The notes beneath the pieces were generated by a model. That model did not search any database, was not told the origin of the DNA, and saw only the letters and a list, made by a program, of their open reading frames with translations. A program made the position numbers and the translations under genes. Source: Aphodoplasma sp045626925 (GTDB lineage: Bacteria > Bacillota > Clostridia > UBA1381 > UMGS1253). From it: DNA of 33,187 bases. Shown here one piece after another: positions 15,664 to 23,071 of the stretch; positions within the stretch are counted from its first letter, which is position 1; each line of letters starts with the position of its first letter. The DNA lies in contig JAZUQZ010000006.1 of the NCBI GenBank assembly GCA_045626925.1, positions 1-33,187 of the forward strand. The letters run 5' to 3'.

Positions 15664-16023
15664 TTACTTTGCTTTTGGCTTAAAGACAAGCGCAATAAGA
15701 TATCCAAAAAATACTGATGCGGCAATTCCACCGGCAGATGCAGCTACGCCGCCCGTAAGCGCGCCCAAAAGGCCACTTTCGCCAATGCCCTTGAGCACAC
15801 CTTTGCCAAGTGTATATCCAAAGCCAATGATTGGCACGGTTGCGCCTGCACCGGCAAATTTTACAAGAGGCTCATATAGTCCGACTACCGTCAGCACAAC
15901 ACCAATACATACATATGAAACAAGAATGCGTGCGGGTGTAAGCTTTGTTTTGTCGATAAAAACTTGTGCAATTGCACAAAACAAGCCGCCGACAACAAAT
16001 GCCTTCAAATACATTATCCACAT
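15664..16023 (-). CDS. spoVAE: Stage V sporulation protein AE (SpoVAE/SpoVAEb type)
   Basis: The 119-residue hydrophobic protein has four predicted membrane segments and the family pattern FVVGGLFCAIAQVFIDKTKLTPARILV, GLYEPLVKFAGAGATVPIIGFGYTLGKGV and GLLGALTGGVAASAGGIAAS. SpoVAE is an inner-membrane part of the SpoVA channel that moves dipicolinic acid into the forespore and out at germination. Its ATG (16023-16021) shares one base with the stop of spoVAD (TAATG), and AAAGGAGG lies in the end of spoVAD, so the genes are translationally coupled. No spoVAC is found in the window. Confidence 0.92.
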   Translation of the reverse strand: MWIMYLKAFVVGGLFCAIAQVFIDKTKLTPARILVSYVCIGVVLTVVGLYEPLVKFAGAGATVPIIGFGYTLGKGVLKGIGESGLLGALTGGVAASAGGIAASVFFGYLIALVFKPKAK

Positions 16024-17042
16024 TAGCCTATCCTCCTTTGCACAGTTATTGCGTGCGCAATTCCGGGAATATTTTCGCCTTGCAAAAGATTCAAAGGGCT
16101 CATAAGAGCGCCTGTGCCGACAAGCATGACGCGGTTTAATGTGCCGTTTTTAATCATTTCAAGAAGATAGCCACAAAACACAATTGCACTACAACCACAA
16201 CCGCTGCCGCCTGCGTGTACATCCTGCGCAGAAGTGTTAAAAACCATATTGCCACAGTCATTGAAGTTTTTTGATACATCATAGCCTGACGCACATATAA
16301 GCTCGCGCGCAATATCTGTTCCCACAGATGCCAAATCGCCCGTTACGATTAAATCATAATCGCTTGGCTTAAAGCCTGTATCTTCAAAATGCGTCACTAT
16401 TGTGTCAACGGCAGCGGGCGCCATCGCTGCGCCCATATTGTTTGCATCGTTTATGCCCATGTCGATGATTTTTCCTGTTGTAATATGAGTTATATACGGA
16501 CCGTCCCCGTTCTTGCTTAGCATGAGCGCGCCCGAACCGGTAACTGTCCATTGGGCCGTTGGTGGCCGTTGACCGCCGTACTCTAATGGAAATCTGTATT
16601 GTTTTTCGGATGAGCAAAAATGGCTCGAGGTCAGGGCTATACAATTGTCTGCATAGCCACCGTCGATTGCCATAGCTGCAAGCGAGCTGCTTTCTGCCAT
16701 AGTTGAGCACGCACCATAAAGTCCAAAAAAGGGAAGAGAGTTATCCTTCATTGCATAGTGAGAGCCACTGCATTGGTTTAATAAATCTCCTGCAAAAACA
16801 TAGTCGATATCACTTGTTGATAGATTTGATTTCGAAATTACGGTCTGAAGAGCAGATTTTTGAAGTTTGCTCTCTGCCTTTTCCCATGTTTGTTCATCAT
16901 ACAAATCATCACTTAATATTTCGTCATAATATTTTGCAAGTGGGCCTTCGCCCTCTTTTACGCCTGCAATTGCGGCACTTGCTATAATTGAGGGTGGGTT
17001 TTTTAATGCTATACTTGCTTTGCCAAGGTGCTTTTCTGCCAT
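16023..17042 (-). CDS. spoVAD: Stage V sporulation protein AD
   Basis: The 339-residue protein has a thiolase-like fold with the SpoVAD signature: DYVFAGDLLNQC, PFFGLYGACSTMAESSSLAAMAIDGG, the TSSHFCSSEKQYRFPLEYGGQRPP block, GAAMAPAAVDTI and HAGGSGCGCSAIVFCGY. SpoVAD binds Ca-dipicolinic acid on the outer face of the forespore inner membrane. Start ATG 17042-17040 follows GAAGGAAAG. Upstream, only 32 bp separate it from the superoxide reductase gene, with no terminator visible. A forespore promoter inside that gap or inside the reductase gene would be expected but is not evident. Confidence 0.95.
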   Translation of the reverse strand: MAEKHLGKASIALKNPPSIIASAAIAGVKEGEGPLAKYYDEILSDDLYDEQTWEKAESKLQKSALQTVISKSNLSTSDIDYVFAGDLLNQCSGSHYAMKDNSLPFFGLYGACSTMAESSSLAAMAIDGGYADNCIALTSSHFCSSEKQYRFPLEYGGQRPPTAQWTVTGSGALMLSKNGDGPYITHITTGKIIDMGINDANNMGAAMAPAAVDTIVTHFEDTGFKPSDYDLIVTGDLASVGTDIARELICASGYDVSKNFNDCGNMVFNTSAQDVHAGGSGCGCSAIVFCGYLLEMIKNGTLNRVMLVGTGALMSPLNLLQGENIPGIAHAITVQRRIG

Positions 17043-17074
17043 GAATATCTTCCTTTCGATTTGTTATGATAAAC

Positions 17075-17479
17075 TTAATCGACCTTGCTCATCCAAAATC
17101 CGTGCAAATTGCAAAAGGCATATGCTGCAATCGCTTCATCGCCTTCAGCAATCAAAAACTCAACTACAGGCTCATCTGTATGCGAAAGGTCGACCCTTTG
17201 ACCACCGCGTTTTGTTTGCAAATAAACAAAACCAATGCTATGCTTTTCCTCCATAGGATGATATATACTGCCTACAGCGACAATAATTTTATTGTTGTCT
17301 TTTTTTATTACAGGTAGATGCTTTTCCCGAAGTTGCTCGCTATCCTTTGCAATCAACTTTGACATAGGCTCGTTGCAACACGAAAGCGTTGTATCTTTTG
17401 AGCCACCGCGTATTATTTGGGCAATGTGTTCACAATGATTTGATGAAAAAAATATTGGTTCTTTATTTTTCTTAAACAT
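17075..17479 (-). CDS. Superoxide reductase (desulfoferrodoxin family)
   Basis: The 134-residue protein has the complete iron centre II set: His54 in EKHLP with Glu52-Lys53 beside it, His74 in HPM, His80 in EKH, and Cys123/His126 in CNLHG. This centre reduces superoxide to peroxide without making oxygen. The N-terminal 45 residues match the desulforedoxin-like domain, but the first Cys of the usual CxxC is Ser13 (S-N-H-C, with Cys16, Cys34 and Cys35 kept), so centre I is probably lost, as in class III enzymes. It follows rbr by 21 bp, consistent with a superoxide-to-peroxide-to-water relay. Confidence 0.9.
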   Translation of the reverse strand: MFKKNKEPIFFSSNHCEHIAQIIRGGSKDTTLSCCNEPMSKLIAKDSEQLREKHLPVIKKDNNKIIVAVGSIYHPMEEKHSIGFVYLQTKRGGQRVDLSHTDEPVVEFLIAEGDEAIAAYAFCNLHGFWMSKVD

Positions 17480-17500
17480 AACAATCTCCGTTTCGAAATA

Positions 17501-18097
17501 TTATTCTTGGTATGGTGCAAGTGATAGTCTTATAAAATAGCCTTGATCGTGGTTACATACAGGGCAAATCGATGGTGCTTTTGTGCCGTTGTGAACATAG
17601 CCACAGTTCAGACACATCCAACCTGTTTCGACATCAGATACAAAAAGTTTGTTATTTTCGAGCATATCAGCAAATTTTTTAAAGCGGTCGCCGTGCGTTT
17701 TTTCGATTTCGGCAATCATACTAAATGATGCAGCAACCTTGCTAAAGCCTTCTTGCGATGCGATGTTTGCAAAATTTTTATATACAGGGTCATGCTCTTC
17801 GTACTCATTGTGTGTTGCAGATCGTAAAAGCTTTAGTACATCGTCATATGCATCGACAGGATATCCGCCGTCGATGTGGATTGTTTCGCCGAGAAGCTCT
17901 GTAAGGTGGTTATAATATATCTCGGCATGTTCTTTTTCCTGACCTGCAGTAAATGTAAAAATTGCCTCAATTACATGAAGGCCATGTTTTTTTGCTGTTG
18001 ATGCAGCAAAAGTGTAGCGGTTTCGCGCCTGGCTTTCGCCGGCAAAAGCACGCATAAGGTTTTTTGCGGTTTCACTTGTTTTAAAATCAACTGCCAT
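17501..18097 (-). CDS. rbr: Rubrerythrin
   Basis: The 198-residue protein has an N-terminal ferritin-like four-helix domain with FAGESQARNRY, GQEKEHAEIYY, HNEYEE and EIEKTHGDRF supplying the di-iron ligands. A C-terminal rubredoxin domain follows (CLNCGYVHNG and CPVCNHDQGYF). It reduces hydrogen peroxide to water with electrons from a rubredoxin or NADH-linked reductase in anaerobes. It is the first gene of the minus-strand run rbr, superoxide reductase, spoVAD, spoVAE. A TAGGAGAT site precedes the ATG. No convincing PerR box was found upstream by eye. Confidence 0.96.
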   Translation of the reverse strand: MAVDFKTSETAKNLMRAFAGESQARNRYTFAASTAKKHGLHVIEAIFTFTAGQEKEHAEIYYNHLTELLGETIHIDGGYPVDAYDDVLKLLRSATHNEYEEHDPVYKNFANIASQEGFSKVAASFSMIAEIEKTHGDRFKKFADMLENNKLFVSDVETGWMCLNCGYVHNGTKAPSICPVCNHDQGYFIRLSLAPYQE

Positions 18098-18182
18098 ACT
18101 AATCTCCTATTCTTTTATAGAAATTGAAAAAATTTTTTTCATTAGTATTATTTGCAGATGTGTTTTTAATTATTACACATAA

Positions 18183-18221
18183 ATAAAAAAAGATGACCGA
18201 TTTAAAAATATCAGTCATCTT
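18183..18221 (-). terminator. Terminator after fba
   Basis: On the minus strand AAGATGACTGAT (18221-18210) pairs with ATCGGTCATCTT (18201-18190), with one mismatch near the loop, and is followed by a T-rich run. It separates fba from the rbr promoter region. Confidence 0.75.
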
Positions 18222-18239
18222 ATACAATTTCATAAAATT

Positions 18240-19175
18240 TTAAGCCTTGTTGTCACAACCCAATACATTCACAATCTTCTTTTTAACCAAATCTTTGATT
18301 GATTCTCTTGCAGGCTTTAGATATTGTCTTGGGTCAAAGTGTGTCGGATTTTCAGCAAGATACTTTCTGATTGATGCAGTCATTGCAAGACGCAAATCCG
18401 AATCGATGTTAATCTTACATACAGCAGAGCTTGCGGCTTGTCGAAGCATATCTTCTGGAATGCCGATTGCATCAGGCATCTCTCCGCCGTTTTCATTTAT
18501 CATCTTAACATATTCAGGAATAACCGATGAAGCACCGTGCAAAACGATAGGGAAGCCCGGGAGCTTCTTTGACACTTCTTCAAGTATATCAAATCTAAGC
18601 TGCGGCTTTTGGCCCGGCTTAAACTTATATGCACCGTGACTTGTGCCGATTGCAATAGCAAGCGAATCAACGCCTGTGCGAGTAACAAAATCAATAACCT
18701 CTTCAGGTCTTGTGTATGAAGCATCTTCAGCAGAAACATTTACATCGTCTTCGACGCCTGCAAGTCTTCCAAGCTCACCTTCGACAACAACACCTCTTGC
18801 GTGTGCATATTCAACAACCTTTTTTGTAAGAGTAATGTTTTCTTCGTATGGAAGATGCGAACCATCAATCATGACAGATGTAAAACCACCGTCAATACAT
18901 GATTTACAAAGCTCAAAAGAATCACCATGGTCAAGATGAAGCGCAATCGGAAGGCCTGTTTCGATTATAGCAGCCTCAACAAGCTTTACCAGGTATGTGT
19001 GATTTGCATATTTTCTTGCACCGGCAGAAACCTGAAGAATAAGAGGTGCGTTTGCTTCTTTAGCAGCTTCTGTAATACCTTGGATGATTTCCATATTGTT
19101 TACATTAAAAGCGCCGATGGCATAACCGCCCTCATATGCTTTTTTAAACATTTCCTTTGTGTTTACTAATGGCAT
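18240..19175 (-). CDS. fba: Class II fructose-bisphosphate aldolase
   Basis: The 311-residue protein shows the class II, zinc-dependent aldolase pattern: GAFNVNNMEI, ALHLDHGDSFELC with Asp82 and zinc ligand His83, GGFTSVMIDGSHLPYEENI, VVEGELGRLAGVEDDV, AIAIGTSHGAYKF with a zinc His, and LHGASSV with the third zinc His. It splits fructose 1,6-bisphosphate to glyceraldehyde 3-phosphate and dihydroxyacetone phosphate in glycolysis. AGGAGTG precedes the ATG, and its own promoter and terminator make it monocistronic. Confidence 0.96.
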   Translation of the reverse strand: MPLVNTKEMFKKAYEGGYAIGAFNVNNMEIIQGITEAAKEANAPLILQVSAGARKYANHTYLVKLVEAAIIETGLPIALHLDHGDSFELCKSCIDGGFTSVMIDGSHLPYEENITLTKKVVEYAHARGVVVEGELGRLAGVEDDVNVSAEDASYTRPEEVIDFVTRTGVDSLAIAIGTSHGAYKFKPGQKPQLRFDILEEVSKKLPGFPIVLHGASSVIPEYVKMINENGGEMPDAIGIPEDMLRQAASSAVCKINIDSDLRLAMTASIRKYLAENPTHFDPRQYLKPARESIKDLVKKKIVNVLGCDNKA

Positions 19176-19211
19176 TTATATCACTCCTCATAATCATAAT
19201 ATTACCTTAAA

Positions 19212-19239
19212 ATTATACCACTAAAATGAAAAAATACAA
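19212..19239 (-). promoter_or_regulatory. Promoter of fba
   Basis: Minus-strand TTGTAT (19239-19234) and TATAAT (19217-19212) are 16 bp apart, about 37 bp before the fba start codon. Confidence 0.6.
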
Positions 19240-19340
19240 GCCTTTTGTTAAAAATTTTTCAATCTCGAAAAACATTTTGACAGTTTATATCCTTTTACAT
19301 AATCATATAATGGAAAAAACAAACTATGGACATATTTTGA

Positions 19341-19370
19341 TTGACAAAAAGCACAAAAAAAGAGTATAAT
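19341..19370 (+). promoter_or_regulatory. Promoter of the corA leader
   Basis: Consensus TTGACA (19341-19346) and TATAAT (19365-19370) with an 18-bp spacer. Transcription from about 19377 gives a leader near 265 nt before corA. A GTTTTTCG (19394-19401) / CGAAAAAC (19433-19440) stem lies early in this leader. Confidence 0.8.
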
Positions 19371-19462
19371 AGATATGATATAACATAATTTGGGTTTTTC
19401 GCTTTATAGAAGCAATTTATATAAATTTATAACGAAAAACAAATAATATAAAAGATAAAAGG

Positions 19463-19539
19463 AGGCTGTTATTTATGGGCGCGGACCCTTATGCCAGTAG
19501 AAACATTTTAAAACTGAATAATCCCATACAGCCTTTTTT
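19463..19539 (+). terminator. Leader terminator upstream of corA, overlapping a small ORF start
   Basis: AGGCTGT (19463-19469) pairs with ACAGCCT (19528-19534), and ATGGG (19475-19479) with CCCAT (19523-19527), leaving a 5-nt bulge on the 5' side. TTTTTT at 19534-19539 follows. The 5' arm contains most of an AAAAGGAGG ribosome site and the start codon of the small ORF, so ribosome binding and terminator formation exclude each other. Inside the loop a weak CAGT/ACTG hairpin is possible. Its position between a strong promoter and corA suggests conditional attenuation. Confidence 0.7.
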
Positions 19540-19555
19540 GTGTCTAAAGATATAA
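19475..19555 (+). CDS. Candidate 26-residue leader peptide of corA
   Basis: An AAAAGGAGG site (19457-19465) stands 9 bp before an ATG that opens 26 codons, beginning MGADPYASRN and ending with PFLCLKI, stop at 19553-19555. The coding region runs through the whole terminator hairpin. An early Asp-Pro pair and later Pro codons recall the logic of MgtL and CorL leader peptides in enteric bacteria, where acidic/proline codons make translation sensitive to Mg. There is no sequence homology that I recognise. The reading frame and ribosome site are visible; translation and Mg-sensing are inferred. Confidence 0.5.
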   Translation: MGADPYASRNILKLNNPIQPFLCLKI

Positions 19556-19642
19556 AGCAATAGGTTTTATTGTTGCTCTGCCGATTACATAAAGGATGTT
19601 TTGGTGTGGGATTATAAAATCTTACAGAAAGCAGGTGAAGCA

Positions 19643-20575
19643 ATGCTTAAAATTTATCGCACAGATGATGAGCAGATTAACGAATTGGAGGAATATGAAA
19701 AGGATTGTTGGATTCATCTTGTTGGACCGACAAACCAAGAACTTTCACAAATTATTGAACAAACGGGAGCGGAGCTTGATTTTTTGCGCGCCCCACTTGA
19801 TGAAGAGGAACGCTCGCGTATTGAAACGGAAAACAACCAGACGCTTATTCTTGTTGACACTCCATTTGTTGAAATGGATGATGAAACGAAAGAATATGTT
19901 ACGATTCCTATGGGCATAGTGCTTTTGGAGGATTGTATAATTACGGTGTGTTTAAAAGATGCACCACTTTTAAAAGATTTTGTCAAAGGGCGCGTAAGAG
20001 GTTTTTCTACAAAAAAGAGAAATAGATTTATATTGCAGGTACTGTATAGAAATGCAGTGCGTTTCTTGTATTATCTTAGAAAAATCGATAAAAAAAGCGA
20101 TGCTGTTGAGGATGAGCTTAAAAAGTCGATGAAAAACAAAGAACTTATTGCAATGTTTAAGCTTGAGAAGAGTCTTGTATATTTTTCTACATCGCTAAAA
20201 GGGAACGAGGCAGTGCTTGAAAGATTGTTGAGAATGAGTTTTATAAGACAGTATCCTGATGATATGGATTTGCTCGAAGATGTTATTATCGAGAATAAAC
20301 AGGCGATTGAAATGTGTACAATCTATCGTGACATTTTATCGGGAACGATGAATGCCTTTGCGTCTGTTATATCAAATAATCTGAATGTCGTTATGAAGGT
20401 GCTTACCCTTATTACAATCATTATGACAATACCGACAATTATAGCAAGCTTGTGGGGAATGAATGTAGCGGTGCCGTTTGGCAGTCATCCGCTGGGCTTT
20501 TGGATTGTTGTAGGAATATGCGTTTGCCTGTCCGGCATAACTGCGATTATTATGAGAAATAAGAAAATGTTTTGA
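19643..20575 (+). CDS. corA: CorA-family magnesium/divalent cation transporter
   Basis: The 310-residue protein has a long soluble N-terminal domain (about 1-245) that forms the funnel, then two C-terminal membrane segments. GMN at 272-274 (in LWGMN), the diagnostic selectivity motif, lies right after the first membrane segment, and the C-terminus ends in a basic RNKKMF tail. CorA makes pentamers that admit Mg and sometimes Co or Ni. ATG 19643 follows GCAGGTGAAG and starts MLKIYR, the normal CorA opening; a GTG at 19601 would add 14 residues. Expression is likely controlled by the leader terminator at 19463-19539. Confidence 0.93.
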   Translation: MLKIYRTDDEQINELEEYEKDCWIHLVGPTNQELSQIIEQTGAELDFLRAPLDEEERSRIETENNQTLILVDTPFVEMDDETKEYVTIPMGIVLLEDCIITVCLKDAPLLKDFVKGRVRGFSTKKRNRFILQVLYRNAVRFLYYLRKIDKKSDAVEDELKKSMKNKELIAMFKLEKSLVYFSTSLKGNEAVLERLLRMSFIRQYPDDMDLLEDVIIENKQAIEMCTIYRDILSGTMNAFASVISNNLNVVMKVLTLITIIMTIPTIIASLWGMNVAVPFGSHPLGFWIVVGICVCLSGITAIIMRNKKMF

Positions 20576-20584
20576 TAAAAAATA

Positions 20585-20613
20585 TTGACATATATGGTGC
20601 TTTTTGGTATAAT
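20585..20613 (+). promoter_or_regulatory. Promoter of reverse rubrerythrin, with an adjacent inverted repeat
   Basis: TTGACA (20585-20590) and TATAAT (20608-20613) are 17 bp apart. CCACA ATA TGTGG (20628-20640) lies just past the expected start site and could be an operator or a short 5' hairpin. Confidence 0.75.
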
Positions 20614-20670
20614 ACATTCACAACACACCACAATATGTGGGGGTTATAACTAAATAAGGAGGAGTTTGTT

Positions 20671-21213
20671 ATGAAAAAATTTGTATGTAGCGTGTGCGGA
20701 TATGTACACGAGGGCAATAGCGCACCGGATGCGTGTCCGGTTTGCAAGGCTGCTGCTGATAAATTTAAGGAGCAAGTAGGCGAGCTTAGTTGGGCTGCTG
20801 AGCATGTAGTAGGTGTTGCAAAAGGTGTAAGCGAGGATATTATTGCTGATTTGCGTGCAAACTTTGAGGGTGAGTGCTGTGAGGTTGGTATGTATCTTGC
20901 CATGGCACGCGTTGCGCATAGAGAGGGCTATCCGGAGATAGGTCTTTATTGGGAAAAGGCAGCTTATGAAGAAGCAGAACATGCTGCAAAATTTGCAGAG
21001 CTTCTTGGTGAAGTTGTAACAGATTCAACAAAGAAAAATCTTGAGCTACGCGTTGCTGCTGAAAATGGCGCAACAGCAGGCAAGACAGATTTGGCAAAGC
21101 GCGCAAAGGAGGCAAATCTTGATGCTATTCATGATACAGTTCATGAGATGGCGCGCGATGAAGCTCGACATGGAAAAGCCTTTGAAGGACTTTTAAAGAG
21201 ATATTTTGGCTAA
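20671..21213 (+). CDS. Reverse rubrerythrin (rubredoxin domain first)
   Basis: In this 180-residue protein the rubredoxin domain comes first (CSVCGYVHEG and CPVCK within residues 1-40). The ferritin-like di-iron domain follows (FEGECCEVGMY, EEAEHAAKF, and HEMARDEARHG). That order is the opposite of classic rubrerythrin and defines the reverse rubrerythrins of clostridia, which act as NADH-linked hydrogen peroxide and oxygen reductases and are strongly induced by air. AAGGAGGAG precedes the ATG. It has its own promoter and a strong terminator, so it is monocistronic. Confidence 0.95.
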   Translation: MKKFVCSVCGYVHEGNSAPDACPVCKAAADKFKEQVGELSWAAEHVVGVAKGVSEDIIADLRANFEGECCEVGMYLAMARVAHREGYPEIGLYWEKAAYEEAEHAAKFAELLGEVVTDSTKKNLELRVAAENGATAGKTDLAKRAKEANLDAIHDTVHEMARDEARHGKAFEGLLKRYFG

Positions 21214-21235
21214 TAAAAATTAAATAAATATTGAT

Positions 21236-21271
21236 AAAACAAGGGATTGAGCCTGTTCAATCCCTTGTTTT
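21236..21271. terminator. Terminator after reverse rubrerythrin
   Basis: AAAACAAGGGATTGA (21236-21250) and TCAATCCCTTGTTTT (21257-21271) form a perfect 15-bp stem with a 6-nt loop. A-tract and T-tract flanks make it potentially bidirectional. Confidence 0.9.
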
Positions 21272-21326
21272 ATACGAGCTTGGGACACGGATGTCTGAAT
21301 TTGGGCAATATTTGGGGAGAAGATAT

Positions 21327-22055
21327 ATGATAGGACTTGGAACAATTATCAATGTGGCTACTGTACTTATAGGCGGTTTTATAGGCCTGCTATTGAAAAA
21401 GGGAATAAGTGAACGAATACAAAGTTCGATTGTAAAAGCTCTCGGTCTTTCGACAATGTTTATTGGTCTTTCGGGCGCACTTGTCGGCTTGTTGAAGATA
21501 GACGGGAATGTGCTTGATACACAAGGAACGATGCTTATGATTATATCCTTGGTTATAGGTACATTTATAGGCGAGCTTTGTTGTATTGAAGAAAGACTTG
21601 AAAAAATAGGGGAAAAGCTTAAGAAGTTTTATAAAAACGAAAAAAGCTCATCGTTTGTTGAGGGTTTTGTTACAGAAACTATTGTAATTTGTGTAGGTGC
21701 TATGGCGATTGTCGGTGCGCTTGAGGATGGTATATCGGGCGATTATTCGACGCTGCTTGCAAAGTCGATATTAGATTTTGTAAGCTCGATAATTTTTGCA
21801 TCGACATTAGGCGTTGGTGCGTTGTTTGCAGCCATACCGCTATTTATTTACCAAGGCTTTATTACACTTTTTGCAAAATTTATTGAGCCTTTTTTGCAAA
21901 TGACAGGCGTTGTGCCGGATTTATCGTATATTGGTTCTGTTTTAATCTTTGCCATAGGAATAAATCTTTTCTTTGGCAAAAAAGTAAAATGCGCAAACAT
22001 GCTTCCTGCGCTTTTAATTCCAATAATATACAGAGCAATTATTTTTTTGATATAA
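21327..22055 (+). CDS. DUF554-family membrane protein
   Basis: The 242-residue protein has about seven membrane segments. It shows the DUF554 pattern: GLGTIINVATVLIGGFIGLLLKKGI at the N-terminus, SLVIGTFIGELCCIEERLEKIGEKLK, EGFVTETIVICVGAMAIVGALEDGISGDYSTLLAKSILDF and a final NMLPALLIPI. This family resembles YdfK-like putative transporters, and its function is unknown. ATG 21327 follows TTGGGGAGAAG. A longer frame from 21231 would run through the preceding terminator and is not used. A clear terminator follows. Confidence 0.85.
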   Translation: MIGLGTIINVATVLIGGFIGLLLKKGISERIQSSIVKALGLSTMFIGLSGALVGLLKIDGNVLDTQGTMLMIISLVIGTFIGELCCIEERLEKIGEKLKKFYKNEKSSSFVEGFVTETIVICVGAMAIVGALEDGISGDYSTLLAKSILDFVSSIIFASTLGVGALFAAIPLFIYQGFITLFAKFIEPFLQMTGVVPDLSYIGSVLIFAIGINLFFGKKVKCANMLPALLIPIIYRAIIFLI

Positions 22056-22076
22056 TCTGATAGAATTTATTTAAAT

Positions 22077-22106
22077 AAGCGATTTATAAATGATCGCTTG
22101 TTTTTT
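22077..22106 (+). terminator. Terminator after the DUF554 gene
   Basis: AAGCGAT (22077-22083) pairs with ATCGCTT (22093-22099), followed by GTTTTTT. The loop itself is AT-rich and may extend the stem. Confidence 0.75.
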
Positions 22107-22123
22107 ATGTATAATATTTTTTG

Positions 22124-22152
22124 TTGAAAAAATACGATTATTGTGATATAAT
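22124..22152 (+). promoter_or_regulatory. Promoter of the YitT-family gene
   Basis: TTGAAA (22124-22129) and TATAAT (22147-22152) are 17 bp apart. This rules out a start at 22152 and supports the ATG at 22227. Confidence 0.65.
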
Positions 22153-22226
22153 TGACATATACAGTTTTTGTTATACAAAACTCTTACGAAAGTGAAAAAT
22201 ATATTTTGAAAATGAGGCACTGTAAA

Positions 22227-23063
22227 ATGAAAAAAACAACAGCATTCTTATTCACCATAATAGGTACGATGATAACCGGTTTTGCGATTGGCGCATTTTT
22301 GACCCCGAATATGATTGTAGGCGGAGGGGCGTCTGGAATATCAACCATATTATTTCACACTTTTGGCATACAGCCGGGCGTGAGTTTCTTTATAATAAAT
22401 ATACTGTTTTTGCTTATTGGGCTCACAATTTTAGGCAGACAGTTTATACTTAAAACATTGATTGGAATTACTCTTTTGTCTTTGTTTACACAAATTTTCA
22501 GCTTATTCCCGATATACACTGAAAGTCTTATATTGTCAGCGATTTTTGGCGGAGTATTATATGGATTTGGCATTGGAATGAGTTTTGCGGCGGGGGCTTC
22601 GACCGGAGGAACAGATATTATAGGAAGAATTATTCAGACAAAATTCAGTTTTGTGCCTATCGGGAAAATGCTTCTGTTTGTTGACGGAATTATAATTGTT
22701 ATTTCATTTGCGATATTTAAAAATATAGAACTTACTCTATTTGGTATTTTTACACTGTTTGTTTCAAGCTATTCCATTGACTTTATTATAAGCAAATTAA
22801 ATGTTTCAAGAATTGCGTTTGTTATAACTGATAAAGGAGAAGAAATATCAAAAACACTTGTTTCAACATCTCCGAGAGGAGTTACTTTAATTGATGTTAA
22901 AGGTGTATATACAGATAGTGAAAAGAAGATGCTTTTTTGTGCATTAAAAGAAAGTGAAAGTGAGGAATTTCAAAAGAAAATTCTTGCAATTGACGAAAAA
23001 GCTTTTATTGTTTTTTCAGAGTCGCAGCGAATTAAAGGAAACGGGTTTTATCTATACAAGTAG
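22227..23063 (+). CDS. YitT-family membrane protein (DUF161 plus DUF2179)
   Basis: The 278-residue protein has about six membrane segments with the YitT markers FAIGAFLTPNMIVGGGASGISTILFH, GGVLYGFGIGMSFAAGASTGGTDIIGRII and a membrane segment ending in FVSSYSIDFII. A C-terminal soluble DUF2179 domain follows (ISKTLVSTSPRGVTLIDVKG, FCALKESE, FIVFSESQRIKGNGF). The family is widespread in Firmicutes; no transport substrate is established. ATG 22227 is used because it begins MKKTTAFL; ATG 22212 is an alternative. Base composition is slightly more AT-rich than the ior cluster. Confidence 0.88.
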   Translation: MKKTTAFLFTIIGTMITGFAIGAFLTPNMIVGGGASGISTILFHTFGIQPGVSFFIINILFLLIGLTILGRQFILKTLIGITLLSLFTQIFSLFPIYTESLILSAIFGGVLYGFGIGMSFAAGASTGGTDIIGRIIQTKFSFVPIGKMLLFVDGIIIVISFAIFKNIELTLFGIFTLFVSSYSIDFIISKLNVSRIAFVITDKGEEISKTLVSTSPRGVTLIDVKGVYTDSEKKMLFCALKESESEEFQKKILAIDEKAFIVFSESQRIKGNGFYLYK

Positions 23064-23071
23064 ATAAAAAA

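Noticed and set aside
18098..18189. PerR box upstream of rbr
   Set aside because: The AT-rich region has partial palindromes but none close enough to the PerR consensus to call by eye.
21231..21326. N-terminal extension of the DUF554 protein from an ATG at 21231
   Set aside because: It would translate through a perfect 15-bp terminator; the ATG at 21327 has a good ribosome site and gives the normal family start.
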